Below, one piece after another: positions 37,214-48,182 of a stretch of DNA of 64,000 nucleotides. The position numbers and the translations under genes are program-made. This DNA comes from Rhinopomastus cyanomelas (lineage: Eukaryota; Chordata; Aves; Bucerotiformes; Rhinopomastidae): the NCBI GenBank assembly GCA_013400115.1, contig VXBP01008597.1, forward strand, positions 682,001 to 746,000. The letters are read 5' to 3'. The notes below the pieces were generated by a model that was given only the letters and a program-made list of their open reading frames with translations, ran no database searches and had not been told where the DNA came from. Each line of letters starts with the position of its first letter. Position 1 is the stretch's first letter.

Positions 37214-37770
37214 ATGGAAGTTCTCTTTGCCATCTACTCTGCCCTAGTGAGACCTCACCTGGAGTATTGCACCCAGTTCTGGGCTCCCCAGTTCAAGAGT
37301 GACAGAGATCTACTTGAGAGAGTCCAATAGAATGCCACGAGAATGATGACTGGAATATTTGCCTTAATGAGGAAAGTGTAAGAAACCTGGGGCTTTTTAC
37401 TGTGGAGGGGAGAAGATAGAGGAGATCTAATTAATGTCTATAATGAGAGCTGGGTGTCAAGAAGGGAGGGACAACCTCTTTTCACTTGTGCCCTGTGATA
37501 GGATGAGAGACAACAGATTTGAGTTTGAGCACAGGAACTTCCACTTCAACATGAAGAAGAACTTCTCTACTGTAAGGGTAACAGAGCACTGAAACAGGCT
37601 CCCCATAAAGATTGTGGAGTTTCCTTCTCTGGATACTTTCAGGACCTGTCTGGGTGCATTTCTGAGTGATCAGCCCTAGCTTTGGTTCTTCTCTGGCAGG
37701 GAGGTTGGACCTGCTGATCTTCAGAGGTCTCTTCCAACATCTAACATTCTGTGATTCTATGACTCTAGGA
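37214..37770 (+). mobile_element. CR1 LINE, 5'-truncated, older
   Basis: Plus-strand CR1 with 'gccctagtgagacctcacct', 'ggagtattgcacccagttct', 'gtgataggatgagagacaac', 'aggaacttccacttcaacat' and 'gtctcttccaacatctaaca'. It ends in TTCTGTGATTCTATGACTCTAGG. Stops and indels break the frame throughout. Confidence 0.92.
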
Positions 37771-38370
37771 CTCTGATGCCAATGCTCTCATTCTGGTCAT
37801 TAGCTGATGGCTCACACTGACTGAAAGATGTAACTGTCAACATAAGAAACACTTCCTTTGGATGAGGATTCTACGGAAGTTTACTGCACGTCTAGGCCTG
37901 CAGGTTTCTGTCTATTGTATGCCTGCTTGCCTCTGGGATTGCCTAATGCATCATTTATTCTTGTAGAATCCCACTTCCACATGAGAATTTAAAGTCAAGG
38001 TTCAACTGGTATCTTCATGTTAAAGCTAAAATTCTTACTTAAAGAGATGAAGAAATTAAAACAAATTAAAAATAAACTTGCTTTCAGAGTACTTTTAGAG
38101 AACTATTAGCATGTTGCTTCTTGCAGAGTTCACATTATTCCACCTAGTTTATACACAAATTGACATCTATCTACTCTGAATTCCATCTGCCATCATGCTC
38201 CCCTTTCACTTTGCTGTGCCCCGTTAAAGTTTTGTAGGGTCTTTTACTAGTATTGTTGTACCTAAATTTTTCTCTGTGGTGCTGCACTGGGGTTCACCCT
38301 ACACAGAGACTTTACATTTCCCCTCCTAGTGCAATGTTTGCTCTTTCCTGCTTCCCCATATGCACATAAT

Positions 38371-38529
38371 GGGAGGTGGTTGAGTCGCCATCCCTGGATG
38401 TGTTTAAAGATCATTAGGATGAGGTGTTGAGGGATATGGTTTAGGGGTGAACATGTAAGGTAGGGTAGATGGTTGGACTCAATGATCCCAGGGGCCTTTT
38501 CCAACCAGAGTGATTCTGTGATTCTGTGT
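38371..38529 (+). mobile_element. CR1 LINE 3' end, older subfamily
   Basis: 'gggaggtggttgagtcgcca' and 'tccctggatgtgtttaaaga' encode the polyprotein C-terminus. They are followed by 'gatggttggactcaatgatc', 'ttttccaaccagagtgattc' and TGTGATTCTGTG. Confidence 0.9.
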
Positions 38530-39279
38530 GATAACAGCCTCTACCATCAAATTATTACTAACCTCCTCCTGCCTTGCACCTTTTCCTTTGCCACAAACTA
38601 GTGTGTATTTTTGGTTTGCCCTTTCATTGTGAATCATCTTTCCCTCCCAGAAAAACAACCCTGGACCAACAGAGCAGTAGTTTTCATTCATGTTTTCCAA
38701 CACTATGATCACCCTCTCTCATCTCTGCCTTTTCTGTTCAGTTTATTTTCAAGCGATAAGACAGTAAATCCCTCATTTTTCAGCAGAATGCCACAGTAGT
38801 GGCATTAAGTGTCTTACAACCAGCTAAAATATTTCATAGTCATTGCCTGAATTAACAACATTTTGGATAAGGTATGGTACTAGAAGTACCATTATCAGAC
38901 ATTTCAGGGAACTTCAGCCACAAGGTGTTTGATTCAGGAGTCACCATCAAACAAGGTTTGCATACTTGGCTTCCAGAGAAAACCTGACTACTGACATTTC
39001 TTTAAATGAAAGCAAGGAAAACCAAGGTGGATAAAAACCAAATGACCAATCAAAACCCCTCCAAAACACTAGAGAATAAAAATAATCTACTAGAAGTCTC
39101 AGTCCATAGGATATTGATCAGAAAGCCAAACACAACCGAGTGTGCAGAACAAGGATTTTCCTGCCTTTGTCTTTCTGTGTAGGTATCATACACTTTTGCA
39201 AAACAAACACACCCGAGGTATATTTAACAATGCATCAGTCACCGTAAGTATTACTACTGTAGCAGTGGTACTTGCCATC

Positions 39280-39651
39280 TCTGCAAAATAGCGCCGTGAT
39301 GTTATTCCAAATCTAACTTTAACATCTCTGATTTCCCCAGGCAACAGTGTGGCAAGAGAGAAAATCTTTCAGGCTTCAGTGAAAAGGAGCAAAGCAGCAC
39401 AATTCCCTCGAGGGTGTCTGTTTCAAAAAAGTTGCAAAAATAATGACAAGGAAGGCAGAGCAACCCTCGCAAACAAAACTACGCAGGGTACCAGAGTGCA
39501 GATTACCCAAGAGGTTGTTAACTTGTGTAGTACTTAGCGAAGTAGAGCGCTTCGAACGTGACAAAGGTACATTCAACAGGGCTGGCGAGCAACCAGCTTC
39601 AAGGAAAGTCAGTTCAAGGCAGAACAGTTTTCAGTGTGTAAATAAACTCAC
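39280..39651. promoter_or_regulatory. CpG-dense block, possible constrained or regulatory element
   Basis: By eye about ten CpGs fall in some 330 bases (for example 'gcgccgtg', 'agcgcttcgaacgtgac', 'ctcgcaaac'), against a strongly CpG-depleted background and without a CR1 to explain them. It sits immediately downstream, on the minus strand, of the 39652-39787 ATG-bearing exon candidate. No TATA box or known motif is claimed. Confidence 0.25.
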
Positions 39652-39787
39652 CTAAACTAGAAAAAGCATAATGACTAAGAGAAGTCAGCGAGGCAAGAGT
39701 ACAGGCCAAGTGAATGAAATCAGGCTTTAACTCAACTGCATGGATGAGGTCTGAAGCACAAGCCGAGACAGAAATCAGCAATGCCAT
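39652..39787 (-). CDS. Weak candidate 5' coding exon in a CpG-dense block (minus)
   Basis: A minus-strand ATG at 39787-39785, in a fair context (GACCCATGG), opens 45 codons that run into a consensus donor TTTAG|GTGAGT (GT at 39651-39650), leaving phase 1. The other two frames are closed by TAG just before the donor. The peptide begins MALLISVSACASDLIH and contains AVELKPDFIHLAC. An alternative is an internal exon starting after the acceptor CTTGTGCTTCAG (exon start 39751). Neighbouring sequence down to about 39290 is unusually CpG-rich for this window, which could mark a promoter or another constrained element. Product not recognised. Confidence 0.2.
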
Positions 39788-40128
39788 GGGTCACAGATAA
39801 CAGGTTAAACCTCAAGACCCCACATTTCTGTAACATCCTTTCATCAGTGAAAAAAGAACAACAATAAATCTAATATTAGTACATTCTGATAATCCAGAGC
39901 CTAGGTAAATCTTCAAATCTTTCACTTAAAAGTGAATAGTTCAGTGTTAGTACAGTTTTTATTTTGATGGTCACATGTAATCAGTGATTTATTTCTTAAT
40001 CCTATTTTCTAACTAGCTCCCCTAACAGTGAGCTAGTTAACAACTAAGCAACCTCTGTGGCTCATAAAGTTAGCTCATTATTTATAGTCAACATATATTT
40101 TCTTTGCAAGTCACAAAATCTTCGCAAA

Positions 40129-40641
40129 ATCACAGAACATTAGGAAGGGGACCTTGAAAGATCATTGAGTCCAATCCCCATGCCACAGCAGGATCATCTA
40201 GATCAAGTTGCGCAGGAACATGTCCAGGCAGGTTTTGAGTGTCTTGAGAGAAGAAGACTCCACAACCCTCCTAGATAGCTTATTTCCAGTACTCTGTCAC
40301 CCTCACTATGAAGAAGTTCCTTCTCATAATGATGTGGAACCTCCTGTGTTCTAGCTTACATTCGTTGCTCCTTGTCCTATCATTAGCTGACACAGAGAAG
40401 AGCCTGGATCCATCCTCCTGATATCCACCCTTTACATATTTATAAACATTAACGTGATGACTCCTCAGTCTCCTTTTTTCCAAGCTAAAGAGACCCAGCT
40501 CCCTCAGCTTCTCCTCATGTTCCACTTCATCATCTTTGTGGCTCTGCGCTGGACTCTCTCCAACAGTTTTGTGTCCTCCTGGAACTTAGGGGCCCAGAAC
40601 TGGGCACAATATTCCTGATGTGGCCTCACCACATGGGGCAA
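40129..40641 (-). mobile_element. CR1 LINE, young group, 513 bases
   Basis: Minus-strand copy from a CACAG tail (with a small deletion in the 'gggattgg' block) to 'ctgatgtggcctcaccacat'. It holds a fragmentary pol end (80-codon frame 40525-40280: EKLRELGLFSLEKRRLR, KLEHRRFHI). It is shorter at the 5' side than the 23-kb and 63-kb copies and carries scattered indels. Confidence 0.92.
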
Positions 40642-40711
40642 AGCCCCAGTTTAAAGTGAGGTTTAACTGTGTTTACTGTCATACTCCATCATTAATTAAT
40701 TTATTTTCATT

Positions 40712-40803
40712 AGAATCATAGAATCATTAGAGATTGGAAGGGACCTCAAAAGATCATCTAGTCCAATCCCCCTGCCACAGCAGGATCACCCAGACCAAGT
40801 CAT
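40712..40803 (-). mobile_element. CR1 LINE 3' tail, young group, abutting an older CR1
   Basis: AATCATAGAATCATTAG tail with the 'gattggaagggacctcaaaa' block up to 'caccca gaccaagt'. It ends at about 40803, where an older CR1 in the same orientation begins without a spacer. Confidence 0.9.
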
Positions 40804-40804
40804 A

Positions 40805-41000
40805 CAGTCAGTCTGGGTTAGAAGGGACCACAGGATCATCTAGTTCCAACTCCCCTACCATGGGCAGGAATACCCCACCCTGAATCAAGCTGGCCAGAGC
40901 CTTATCCAGCCCAGCCTTAAACACCTCCAAGGATGGGGCATCCACCACCTCCCTGGGCAACCCATTCCAGGCTCTCACCACTCTGTGGAAAAGCTTTCTG
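40805..41000 (-). mobile_element. CR1 LINE 3' end, older subfamily
   Basis: 'cagtctgggttagaaggga' and 'ccacaggatcatctagttcc' are followed by 'cacctccaaggatggggcat' and 'caccacctccctgggcaacc'. This is a distinct, older CR1 3' end. Its octamer tail is missing at the 40804 junction, as expected if the younger CR1 inserted there. Confidence 0.88.
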
Positions 41001-41311
41001 CTTTACAATAAACTGAAAAGTATATATGTATCAGAGGTGAATGAGACAAAAGGTAAAAAAACCCCAGGAAATTAAGAGACCTCAGGAGAACTAGTTTCAC
41101 TATAAGATGGCTAAGCCTCAGGCAGTCTCATGATTATCTAGTTCCTGACCTAACATGATGAGGGACCATTGCCCATCCACATTACATTTCATTCAGTGCT
41201 TTATTTGACCACAGGAAAGTTGTGATATCAGTGTACTATAGGCTACAAAACACAGCCAGAAAAACATCATCAGTGATACTGGTCACACAGGTGGACCAGT
41301 TGAACATTCAC

Positions 41312-41389
41312 CTAATAATTCTATAGGAATCCATAGCCACATGCAAATCCTCAAAGATATTGTGATGTATCAGAGCATGTGTGTCATCA
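41312..41389 (-). CDS. Weak candidate coding exon (minus)
   Basis: Minus-strand acceptor TGTCTTCACTGAG (AG at 41391-41390) is followed by 78 nt of open frame ending at TTAG|GTGAAT (GT at 41311-41310). The frame enters and leaves in phase 2, so it is symmetric (26 codons). The peptide (DDTHALIHHNIFEDLH..., ending DSYRII) has a natural-looking composition. The donor is only fair. A young CR1 tail begins about 40 bases upstream of the acceptor (41428), so an exon here would have a repeat inserted in its pyrimidine-tract neighbourhood. Product not recognised; chance is a serious alternative. Confidence 0.2.
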
Positions 41390-41427
41390 CTCAGTGAAGA
41401 CATACACACCTTATTTTTATTCATTTT

Positions 41428-41498
41428 CACAGAATCACAGAACATTAGGGATTGGAAGGGACCTCGAAAGATCATCTAGTCCAATCCCCCCATCACAG
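41428..41498 (-). mobile_element. CR1 LINE 3' tail, young group
   Basis: 'cacagaatcacagaacatta', 'gggattggaagggacctcga' and 'tccaatccccccatcacag'. Only about 71 bases remain. It lies just upstream of the weak exon candidate at 41312-41389. Confidence 0.9.
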
Positions 41499-43910
41499 TT
41501 TGACTATGTCAGGTTGATCTGGCTGAATGCTAAACTGTCATTGCAAAAATTGTATCTTAATAAAGTCATGTTTTCCCAGTATAAGACAAGCACAAATGCT
41601 GTCTCATTGTACATTAACATCTTTTTTATTTTGAATTTTTATTTTGAATTCACCTTAGCCTATGGCCTTTACTTAAAAAAACAAATCCAACCCCAAACTT
41701 CCATCCTTTAATGTTTTCTTTGACTTACAGATGTAGGATTTTAAATCATATAATAAAGTCACTCATTTGCTACCAAAGAATATGGAAAAAGAGGTCACAT
41801 TGCTATTTCTCAAGCACCCCTTTTCCTCTAGCATTATTGTATCTGCTATAAGTAAAATAAAAAATACTATTTCCAAAACCTTTGGAACAAAATTCATATT
41901 TTCATGGGAAAAATACCTGGAAGCTAAGAAATACAATGATGCAATGGAGCCTTCTCCAGTCACCAGTTGCCTCAGAATCATTCGTTTTAAATTTTACCGG
42001 AGTGATTCCTGACTACATAATTACCACCTGCATTGCCTCTAGTGTGATTTTGCTGTACAGTTTTTGAAAGCATCAGTGCATTGCTTATCTAATTCTTCAC
42101 ATGTTATAAAACTTCCTTTCAGATTCACAATAGCAAGTCAGAGTTAATAGCAGATACTGAGCCTGTACAAGAGCTGATGGCAGGGAAGAGATGGCAAGTG
42201 AGCTTATAATCTTTTTTTTTTCTCAGCACAGATCCGAATGAAAACGTCAACACAACTTTTAGCGCCTGATACCCTCGTTATATGTTTTCGTTGTATAGTC
42301 TCATTATAGTCTACCTCCAGTCTCCTTATTTAAAGCACAGAAACATTGCTAATGATTTCACTTACACACAGTCAGTTTCACTGAGGATATGCAATGACCA
42401 GTCTGTACTGGATGAGGAATCCTTTTGAAACACTGAGTGATACTTGCTCCTGTAACAGCAGATTGTTGTGCAGTGACTTAGCAACGAGGCACAGACAGGC
42501 TCTCGCTGTTTCATTGTAATACTTCAGGAAAACAAAATTTCCTAACACACAGGTGTTTTCAGATGTAGCAAGAGACATTTAAGAAGACATAAGAAAGATA
42601 AACCTCATTATGTGAAATGAGGTTACACAGAAAGTGGTGCTCTTCTAAAGTATGGCCTGAAGACATGAATCCTGAAGAAGTCTCACACATAGCCTTGTGA
42701 ATCTGAAGCATTAGTGGGAATTAGAGTCTTAATGGACATTCAGGAATCACTAAGGACAAGATACATGAAAGTACACCTGGCTTAGAACCTGACAAATTGT
42801 ATGGATTCAAACAGTCAAAGTCCAACGTGATGTAGACCTACTCTACAGGATTATCAAAGATGCTCCAAGACCTTCCTTGCTTAATAGGAGTAGGATAATG
42901 CTGATAATGACATTAAAATGGTGCCCAAAATCCGGTGTCATAATGTTCCCAACAGTGATGCGTTGAGCTGTCTGCCTGCAGGGATCAGCAGGTTTAGAGT
43001 CTTGGCTCTGTGGGAAGGTACAGATCCTGCTTGATCAAGGCAAGTGGCACAGAAATGAGGGAAACAGGACAGGGAAGAGCTTGCTAGGTGACCCAGCCTC
43101 TCCTCTATCTTCTATATCAGGAGACCAAAGTCATGTGGGACACAAGCCACATTAGCATACCCTGGAAAGCTACCAGGAAAACCCCTGCCCCATTCCCAGG
43201 CAATCTCCTCCAGTGTTGCACTGTCATGAGAAGCTCCTTTGATGCAAATGGTCTCTGTTGTGGACAGAGAGAACAGGTTATTTATTTCCTGTCTGCCACC
43301 ACCTTTGATGCAAACATAACTGAAGGGACAAACACACACTGTGGATCAAGCACTAACAGCTTCTTAGCTGTACTCTTGCATGTCTTGTTTTCCAGGTCTC
43401 AGTTGCTTTAGCTGCTCTCTCCCAAAATTTCTTTCCCCAGTTTTTGCACCTCCTCCTACAAGGGTACTGCCCCAAACTCAGCAAAATATTGCAGCTGAGA
43501 TCTAAATTGTGCCAGCAACAGAAGGAGGATTTCTCCAGGTATCTTCCAGATAGCTATCCTCCTCCCACATGGCAGTATGTTGCCTGGTTTGCAGCAGTAC
43601 AACATTACTGGCTAACACTCAGATTACTGTAACTCCCCACCCACAGATCTTCTTCCAGAAAACAGCTACTTCTTTTTCCCCACACTCCACAGTTGCTGTT
43701 GATTTTTTCAATCAATGTGGTTATCCCAAATGAATAGCATCCCACCTTTTTCCAGCCATTTTTCCAGTTTATTGTGACCATTTTGACTCCTGTCCTTCAA
43801 CACAACTGCAGTATATCAGACAGATTTGTCTCATGTGTAAATATCCTCAAGTACATAACATTTTATCATCCCATTTTCTAAAAGATTATTGCATATTGCC
43901 AAACATGCAG
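41499..43910. other. Anonymous sequence
   Basis: 2.4 kb without recognisable repeats. The frame 43088-43411 (plus, 107 codons) has no domain and no splice context. Confidence 0.4.
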
Positions 43911-44110
43911 GATTACAGAATATTTTTGGTTGGAAGAGCCCTTCAACATCATCAAGTCTGACCTTCAATCCAGCACTTCCAGGTCAACCCTAAACCACGT
44001 CCTTCTATGTCTAGATGACAGAATTCTGCAGTCTGACTCCAGACTGCCTTGGACAGCCTATTCCAATGTTTGATAATCCTTTTGGTGAATAAATTCTTCC
44101 TAGCACTAGG
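43911..44110 (-). mobile_element. CR1 LINE 3' end, old
   Basis: 'gattacagaatatttttggt' and 'tggaagagcccttcaacatc', later 'ttggacagcctattccaatg' and 'tttgataatccttttggtga'. Strongly diverged. The homology fades by about 44110. Confidence 0.82.
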
Positions 44111-44735
44111 TGACCTCCCTGAAAAGTCCTGTACAGGGACTGTTGCCCTGAAAGGCAGGGCAATAGTTTTAATATCTATCTTGTGCCTGATTTCTCAGAA
44201 CAATATTGTAGGAGTTTCCTGAGTGAAGCTTCAGTAGTTTGTAAATTAGAGTGTTTTCAAACGCAAGAACTTTGTTAACAACAGTTAACAAGTTAAACAG
44301 AACTTTGTTAAACATGTTACTCTTGACACAAGAAAAAATCAGATGGTTTTAACACAATTTCTTCTAGATATAATCTGATAGTTGCTGCTTATCTCCTTGT
44401 TATCTTCTACATATGTATCAAAAATGTACTTGTTTAGTAACTTTACCCAGTCGGTTGTGGGGTTTTTTCAGAGATTACTGTTAAACTAGTCAACAACTTC
44501 CTGGCTCCTCTTTTCCTTCCTTTGTAAAAGTGACAATTCTTTTTTCCTTCTTTCTTTTTATAGTAAAGCAGTTCTGTACTGTCTTGATGAACTGTAATTC
44601 CTCTTTAACACATTAATGTCAAACTGACTTCTCTATCTGTACTCTAAGACAGACTCTAAGGGATTCACCTCCATTACCCCAAATATTTCTTTTTAAACAA
44701 ACCTCTCCTCTTTCTGTTCTTATGCTTTTGAGGAC

Positions 44736-45732
44736 ATGTCTGAGGGATCAATTTTGGGTCCAGTCTTGTTTGGAGTCTTTATTGATGACCTTGGATGTGG
44801 AGATTGAGAGCACCCTCAGTAACTTTGCAGATGACATCAAATTATGTGGCAGTGTTGACCTGTTGAAGGGCAGGAAGGCTCTACAGAGGGACTTGGATAA
44901 GTTGGATTGATGGGCTGAGGCCAGTTGTATGAGGTACAATAAGGCCAAGTGCCAGGTCCTGCATTTTGGTCACTAAAACCCCAGACAATGCTACAGGCTT
45001 GGTGATGAGTAGCTCAAAAGGCGCACAGCAGAAAAAGATCTGGGGGTGCTGGTAGACAGCTGGCTTAATATGAGACAGTAGTGTGCCCAGGTGACCAAGA
45101 AGGCCAACAGGATCCTGGCTTGTATCAGAAATAGCGCAGTAAGTAGGAAAAGGGAAGATATCGTGCCCTTGTGCTTGGCTCTTGTGAAGCCTCATCTTGA
45201 GTACTGTGTTCAGTTCTGAGCCCCTCATTGTAGGAAAGACACTGAAATGCTGGAACGTGTCCAGAGGAGAGCTACCAAGCTTGTGAGGAGTTTAGAGAAC
45301 AAGTCATATGATCAAAGTCTGAGGGAGCTGGGCAGGTTTAGAGGCTGAAGGGGAACCTCATTGCCCTCTACAACTATCTGAAAGGATGTTGTAGGGAGGT
45401 GAGTGTTGGTGTGTTCCTCTTAGTAACTTATGACAAAACCAATGGTCTCAAGTTGAGGCAGGGGAGGTTTGGATTGGATATTAGGAAGATATTCTTTGCA
45501 GAAAGAGTGGTGAGGCACCAGAATGGTCTTCCCGGGAAGGTGAGTGAGTCACCATCCCTGGAGGTATTTAAGAAACATGTAGCCGTGATGCTTCACAACC
45601 TGGGGGTTATTTTTTGTCAGTCAATCAAACAGGTATTTAGATATTCAGGTATTTAGGTTATTTGTTGTTGTGGGTATGGCTGGACTTGGCGATTTAGGAG
45701 GTCCTTTCCAACCATGATTATTTCGTGATTCT
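44736..45732 (+). mobile_element. CR1 LINE, about 1 kb, retaining the RT catalytic box region
   Basis: The longest CR1 of the window. It starts inside the reverse transcriptase at sequence corresponding to GSILGPVLF.VFIDDL, then 'aactttgcagatgacatcaa' encodes the catalytic FADDIKL box. It continues through the 'tgccaggtcctgcattttgg' and 'gatctgggggtgctggtaga' blocks, the 'gtccagaggagagctaccaa' block and 'cgggaaggtgagtgagtcac'. It ends 'ggtcctttccaaccatgatt' plus a degraded octamer tail. Several stops and a frameshift just before the FADD box make it non-functional. The endonuclease and ORF1 are absent. Divergence suggests an older subfamily. Confidence 0.94.
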
Positions 45733-46472
45733 CTCCCAGTTGCTAATATGTAACCCCTTTCTGCTAGAACTCTGCAGTGGAAGGCTGTTTGGTTTGCGCC
45801 TTCCAGAAAAGCAGCAGACAGCTTTCAGACAGGGCTGGTAAGAACTGATAGGCTGAGTTTTGCCCATTTGCTTCTGTGGCTGTATGTACCTGGAACTTCC
45901 ATTATCATGGCATATTAGTCTGGTTTAGCGGTCGTACCTTTAGCTCTTATCTCTGTGTGCCAGAGTATTGAGTGTCTGGAATTTCACAGGGCAGGTATCA
46001 GAAAATAGGGACATTTTGTTTCCTTTGAATATGCAATTTGCCGTTCAGTGTAGCCTTTTCTTATAAGTTCCTGGGTTTGGGAATTAAACATTTCTTTGTT
46101 CCACTTGAGAACACTGCACCATTCCAGTGCTGAAGTGAGCAAGGCAATGTCAGATAGACTCACTTCTACTGAAAAAAGGCACTGCTGTCTCCTCAACCAT
46201 CTTCCATTTGTTTCATGAGGATCTAAATGCGGAATGACTTAAATCTGAAAACCAGTTAAATCAGCCTAAAATTATATGTGTTATTTATTTGGGAGTAAAT
46301 AAGTTCTGAAATGTTTTCTTTGTGTCTGTGTTTTCTGTCTCAAAGTACAATTGTATCACTTTTTGCTTGCCTACAAATTCATTCTAATTTGTATAAGGTT
46401 TTATATCTTTGCAAAACATGGATAGCTTTTTGTCAAAACAGCAAGGGCATAGTGCCCTGTCAAAAAGCATTT

Positions 46473-46508
46473 GCTGCAAAGCAAAGATTTGCTACAGAGC
46501 AAAGATCT
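46473..46508. repeat. 18-bp tandem duplication
   Basis: GCTGCAAAGCAAAGATTT is followed directly by GCTACAGAGCAAAGATCT, three mismatches. The surrounding sequence is unique. Confidence 0.8.
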
Positions 46509-47176
46509 GCAAAAGCTGCTCAGCAGAATTATTATTAAGGCCTTATTAACATTAGTAAAAAACTTTACAATAATGGTGTATTAAATAATTTAAACACATT
46601 AGTGGACACCTTGGAGAGGCAAAAAACCTGGCAAAAATATGAGGGATTTTTTGATCATCTGCCCTCTTTTTTTGCCCTTGATTTGCTGCTGCAACTCAGA
46701 TGTCAGATAACAAAAAGCCCAGCTACTCACAGATGCACAGATGAGTTTCACCCAGAGAAACAGCTGTTCAGTGCCATCTCTAATATGCATCTGAAGCTTT
46801 TTCTACCAAAACAAGGCTAGCACTGTTCTGTTGGAGCTAAGAGAGCAGAGAGCAGCTGTAAGAGATACTAATATTTTTCATATTAAAAATAATATGGGAC
46901 TTAAGTAACCACACAAGAGTAAGAGAGCTAAGCAGGAAAACATCAAGGTTATCAGCAGAGAACACAAAGTACTAATCCCAGGTTTGACCTGAATTTTCCT
47001 AGCAAGTGTTGGATTAGCTCATATAGTTTGCATTAATCTTTTTCGTCAGACATTTTAATTCTGTGGTCTGAAAGTGCCTGGTTTTTCACAGCTTCCCTCC
47101 CCATCCATTTGCATCCTCATTACATCACATTGACTTAAAATTACACAAATATCTTGCCAAAGATACTGGTGTTCCC

Positions 47177-47194
47177 TATTTATTTATTTATTTT
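47177..47194. repeat. (ATTT)n short microsatellite
   Basis: Four to five ATTT units in 'ctatttatttatttatttta'. Confidence 0.85.
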
Positions 47195-47529
47195 ACCTCT
47201 CGCTGACTAAATTCTGCTTGCCTTCTGCAATGTTACATGTTATATTAATTTACAGCCCAACTGCCTGAAAGAATAAATTCTTGTTATTCCATGTGCTCTG
47301 CACTATACATCCCATTTAACTGAACTAAAAAATACAATTACCAGTACTGAGGACTGTGGTAAAAGGCCTGCAAGTGTTTTGGTCAGGTATTCACAGTTAA
47401 TAATTTAGTAAGTTCTAAATACTTCCCAAATATTTCCTTAGGACACCTTGTTGGAGAACAAATCTTTTTGTGTCAACTCATGAACAAGACACAGAAAAAA
47501 GTTCCAGCAGGAGGAGTAGATTTCAACAA

Positions 47530-47667
47530 CTCCAAGCTTGTCGTTAAGGCCAGGTTGGATGGGGCTTTGAGCAAACTGGTCTAGTAGGAGTTAGCCCTGT
47601 CACTGACAGCAGGGTCGGAACTAGATTATCTTTAAGGTCCCTCCCAAACTAACTGATTCTATGATCT
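47530..47667 (+). mobile_element. CR1 LINE 3' end, older
   Basis: 'aaggccaggttggatggggc', 'tttgagcaaactggtctagt', 'ctttaaggtccctcccaaac' and the terminal GATTCTATGATC. Non-coding. Confidence 0.88.
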
Positions 47668-47869
47668 TCACTAATTGATTGCAGTATGATCAATTTATTA
47701 TGAGACTTACATGCCTTATCGTGATCATTACACGGGAACATCATGGATAAATCCTTGGTGTGGGAGCTGGGGCTAGGCAAAATTGAAAGTGAATGGAGAT
47801 AAAGAACAATGAGATTAGAGGCTGTTCTTGCCAGTCGAGAAAGGAATAATGCAGTTGTGATGTGCTAAA

Positions 47870-48182
47870 AATCACAGTATAATGTAGTTGGAAGATATCT
47901 CTGGAGGTCATCTAGTCCAACCCCCCGCTAAAGCATGTTCGCCCAGTGCAGGTTGCACAGAAATACGTCCAGGTAGTCTTTTAATATCTCCAGAGAGGAG
48001 ACTTCACAAACCCTCTGGGCAGCCTGTTCAGTGCTCTGCCACCCTCAGAGTTCAGAAGTTTCTCCTCATGTGTTCCAGTTTGTACCTGTTGCCCTTGTTC
48101 TGTTGCTGTGCACCACTGAAAAGAGTCTGGCCTCATCCTCTTGACATCCAGCCTTTAGATAATTATGAACATTGTTAAGATT
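47870..48182 (-). mobile_element. CR1 LINE 3' end, moderately old
   Basis: 'aatcacagtataatgtagtt', 'ggtcatctagtccaaccccc', 'caggttgcacagaaatacgt' and 'tctccagagaggagacttca', then 'gttgcccttgttctgttgct' and 'ctcatcctcttgacatccag'. It stops at about 48182. Single-base deletions distinguish it from the young group. Confidence 0.9.

Larger units (their letters stand above)
45733..47529. other. Anonymous AT-rich sequence
   Basis: Contains the 18-bp tandem duplication at 46473 and the ATTT microsatellite; nothing else recognised. Confidence 0.4.

Noticed and set aside
44260..44315. Cluster of GTTAA motifs as a regulatory array
   Set aside because: The copies are short and irregular in AT-rich DNA; a local duplication of 'agaactttgttaa' explains most of it.
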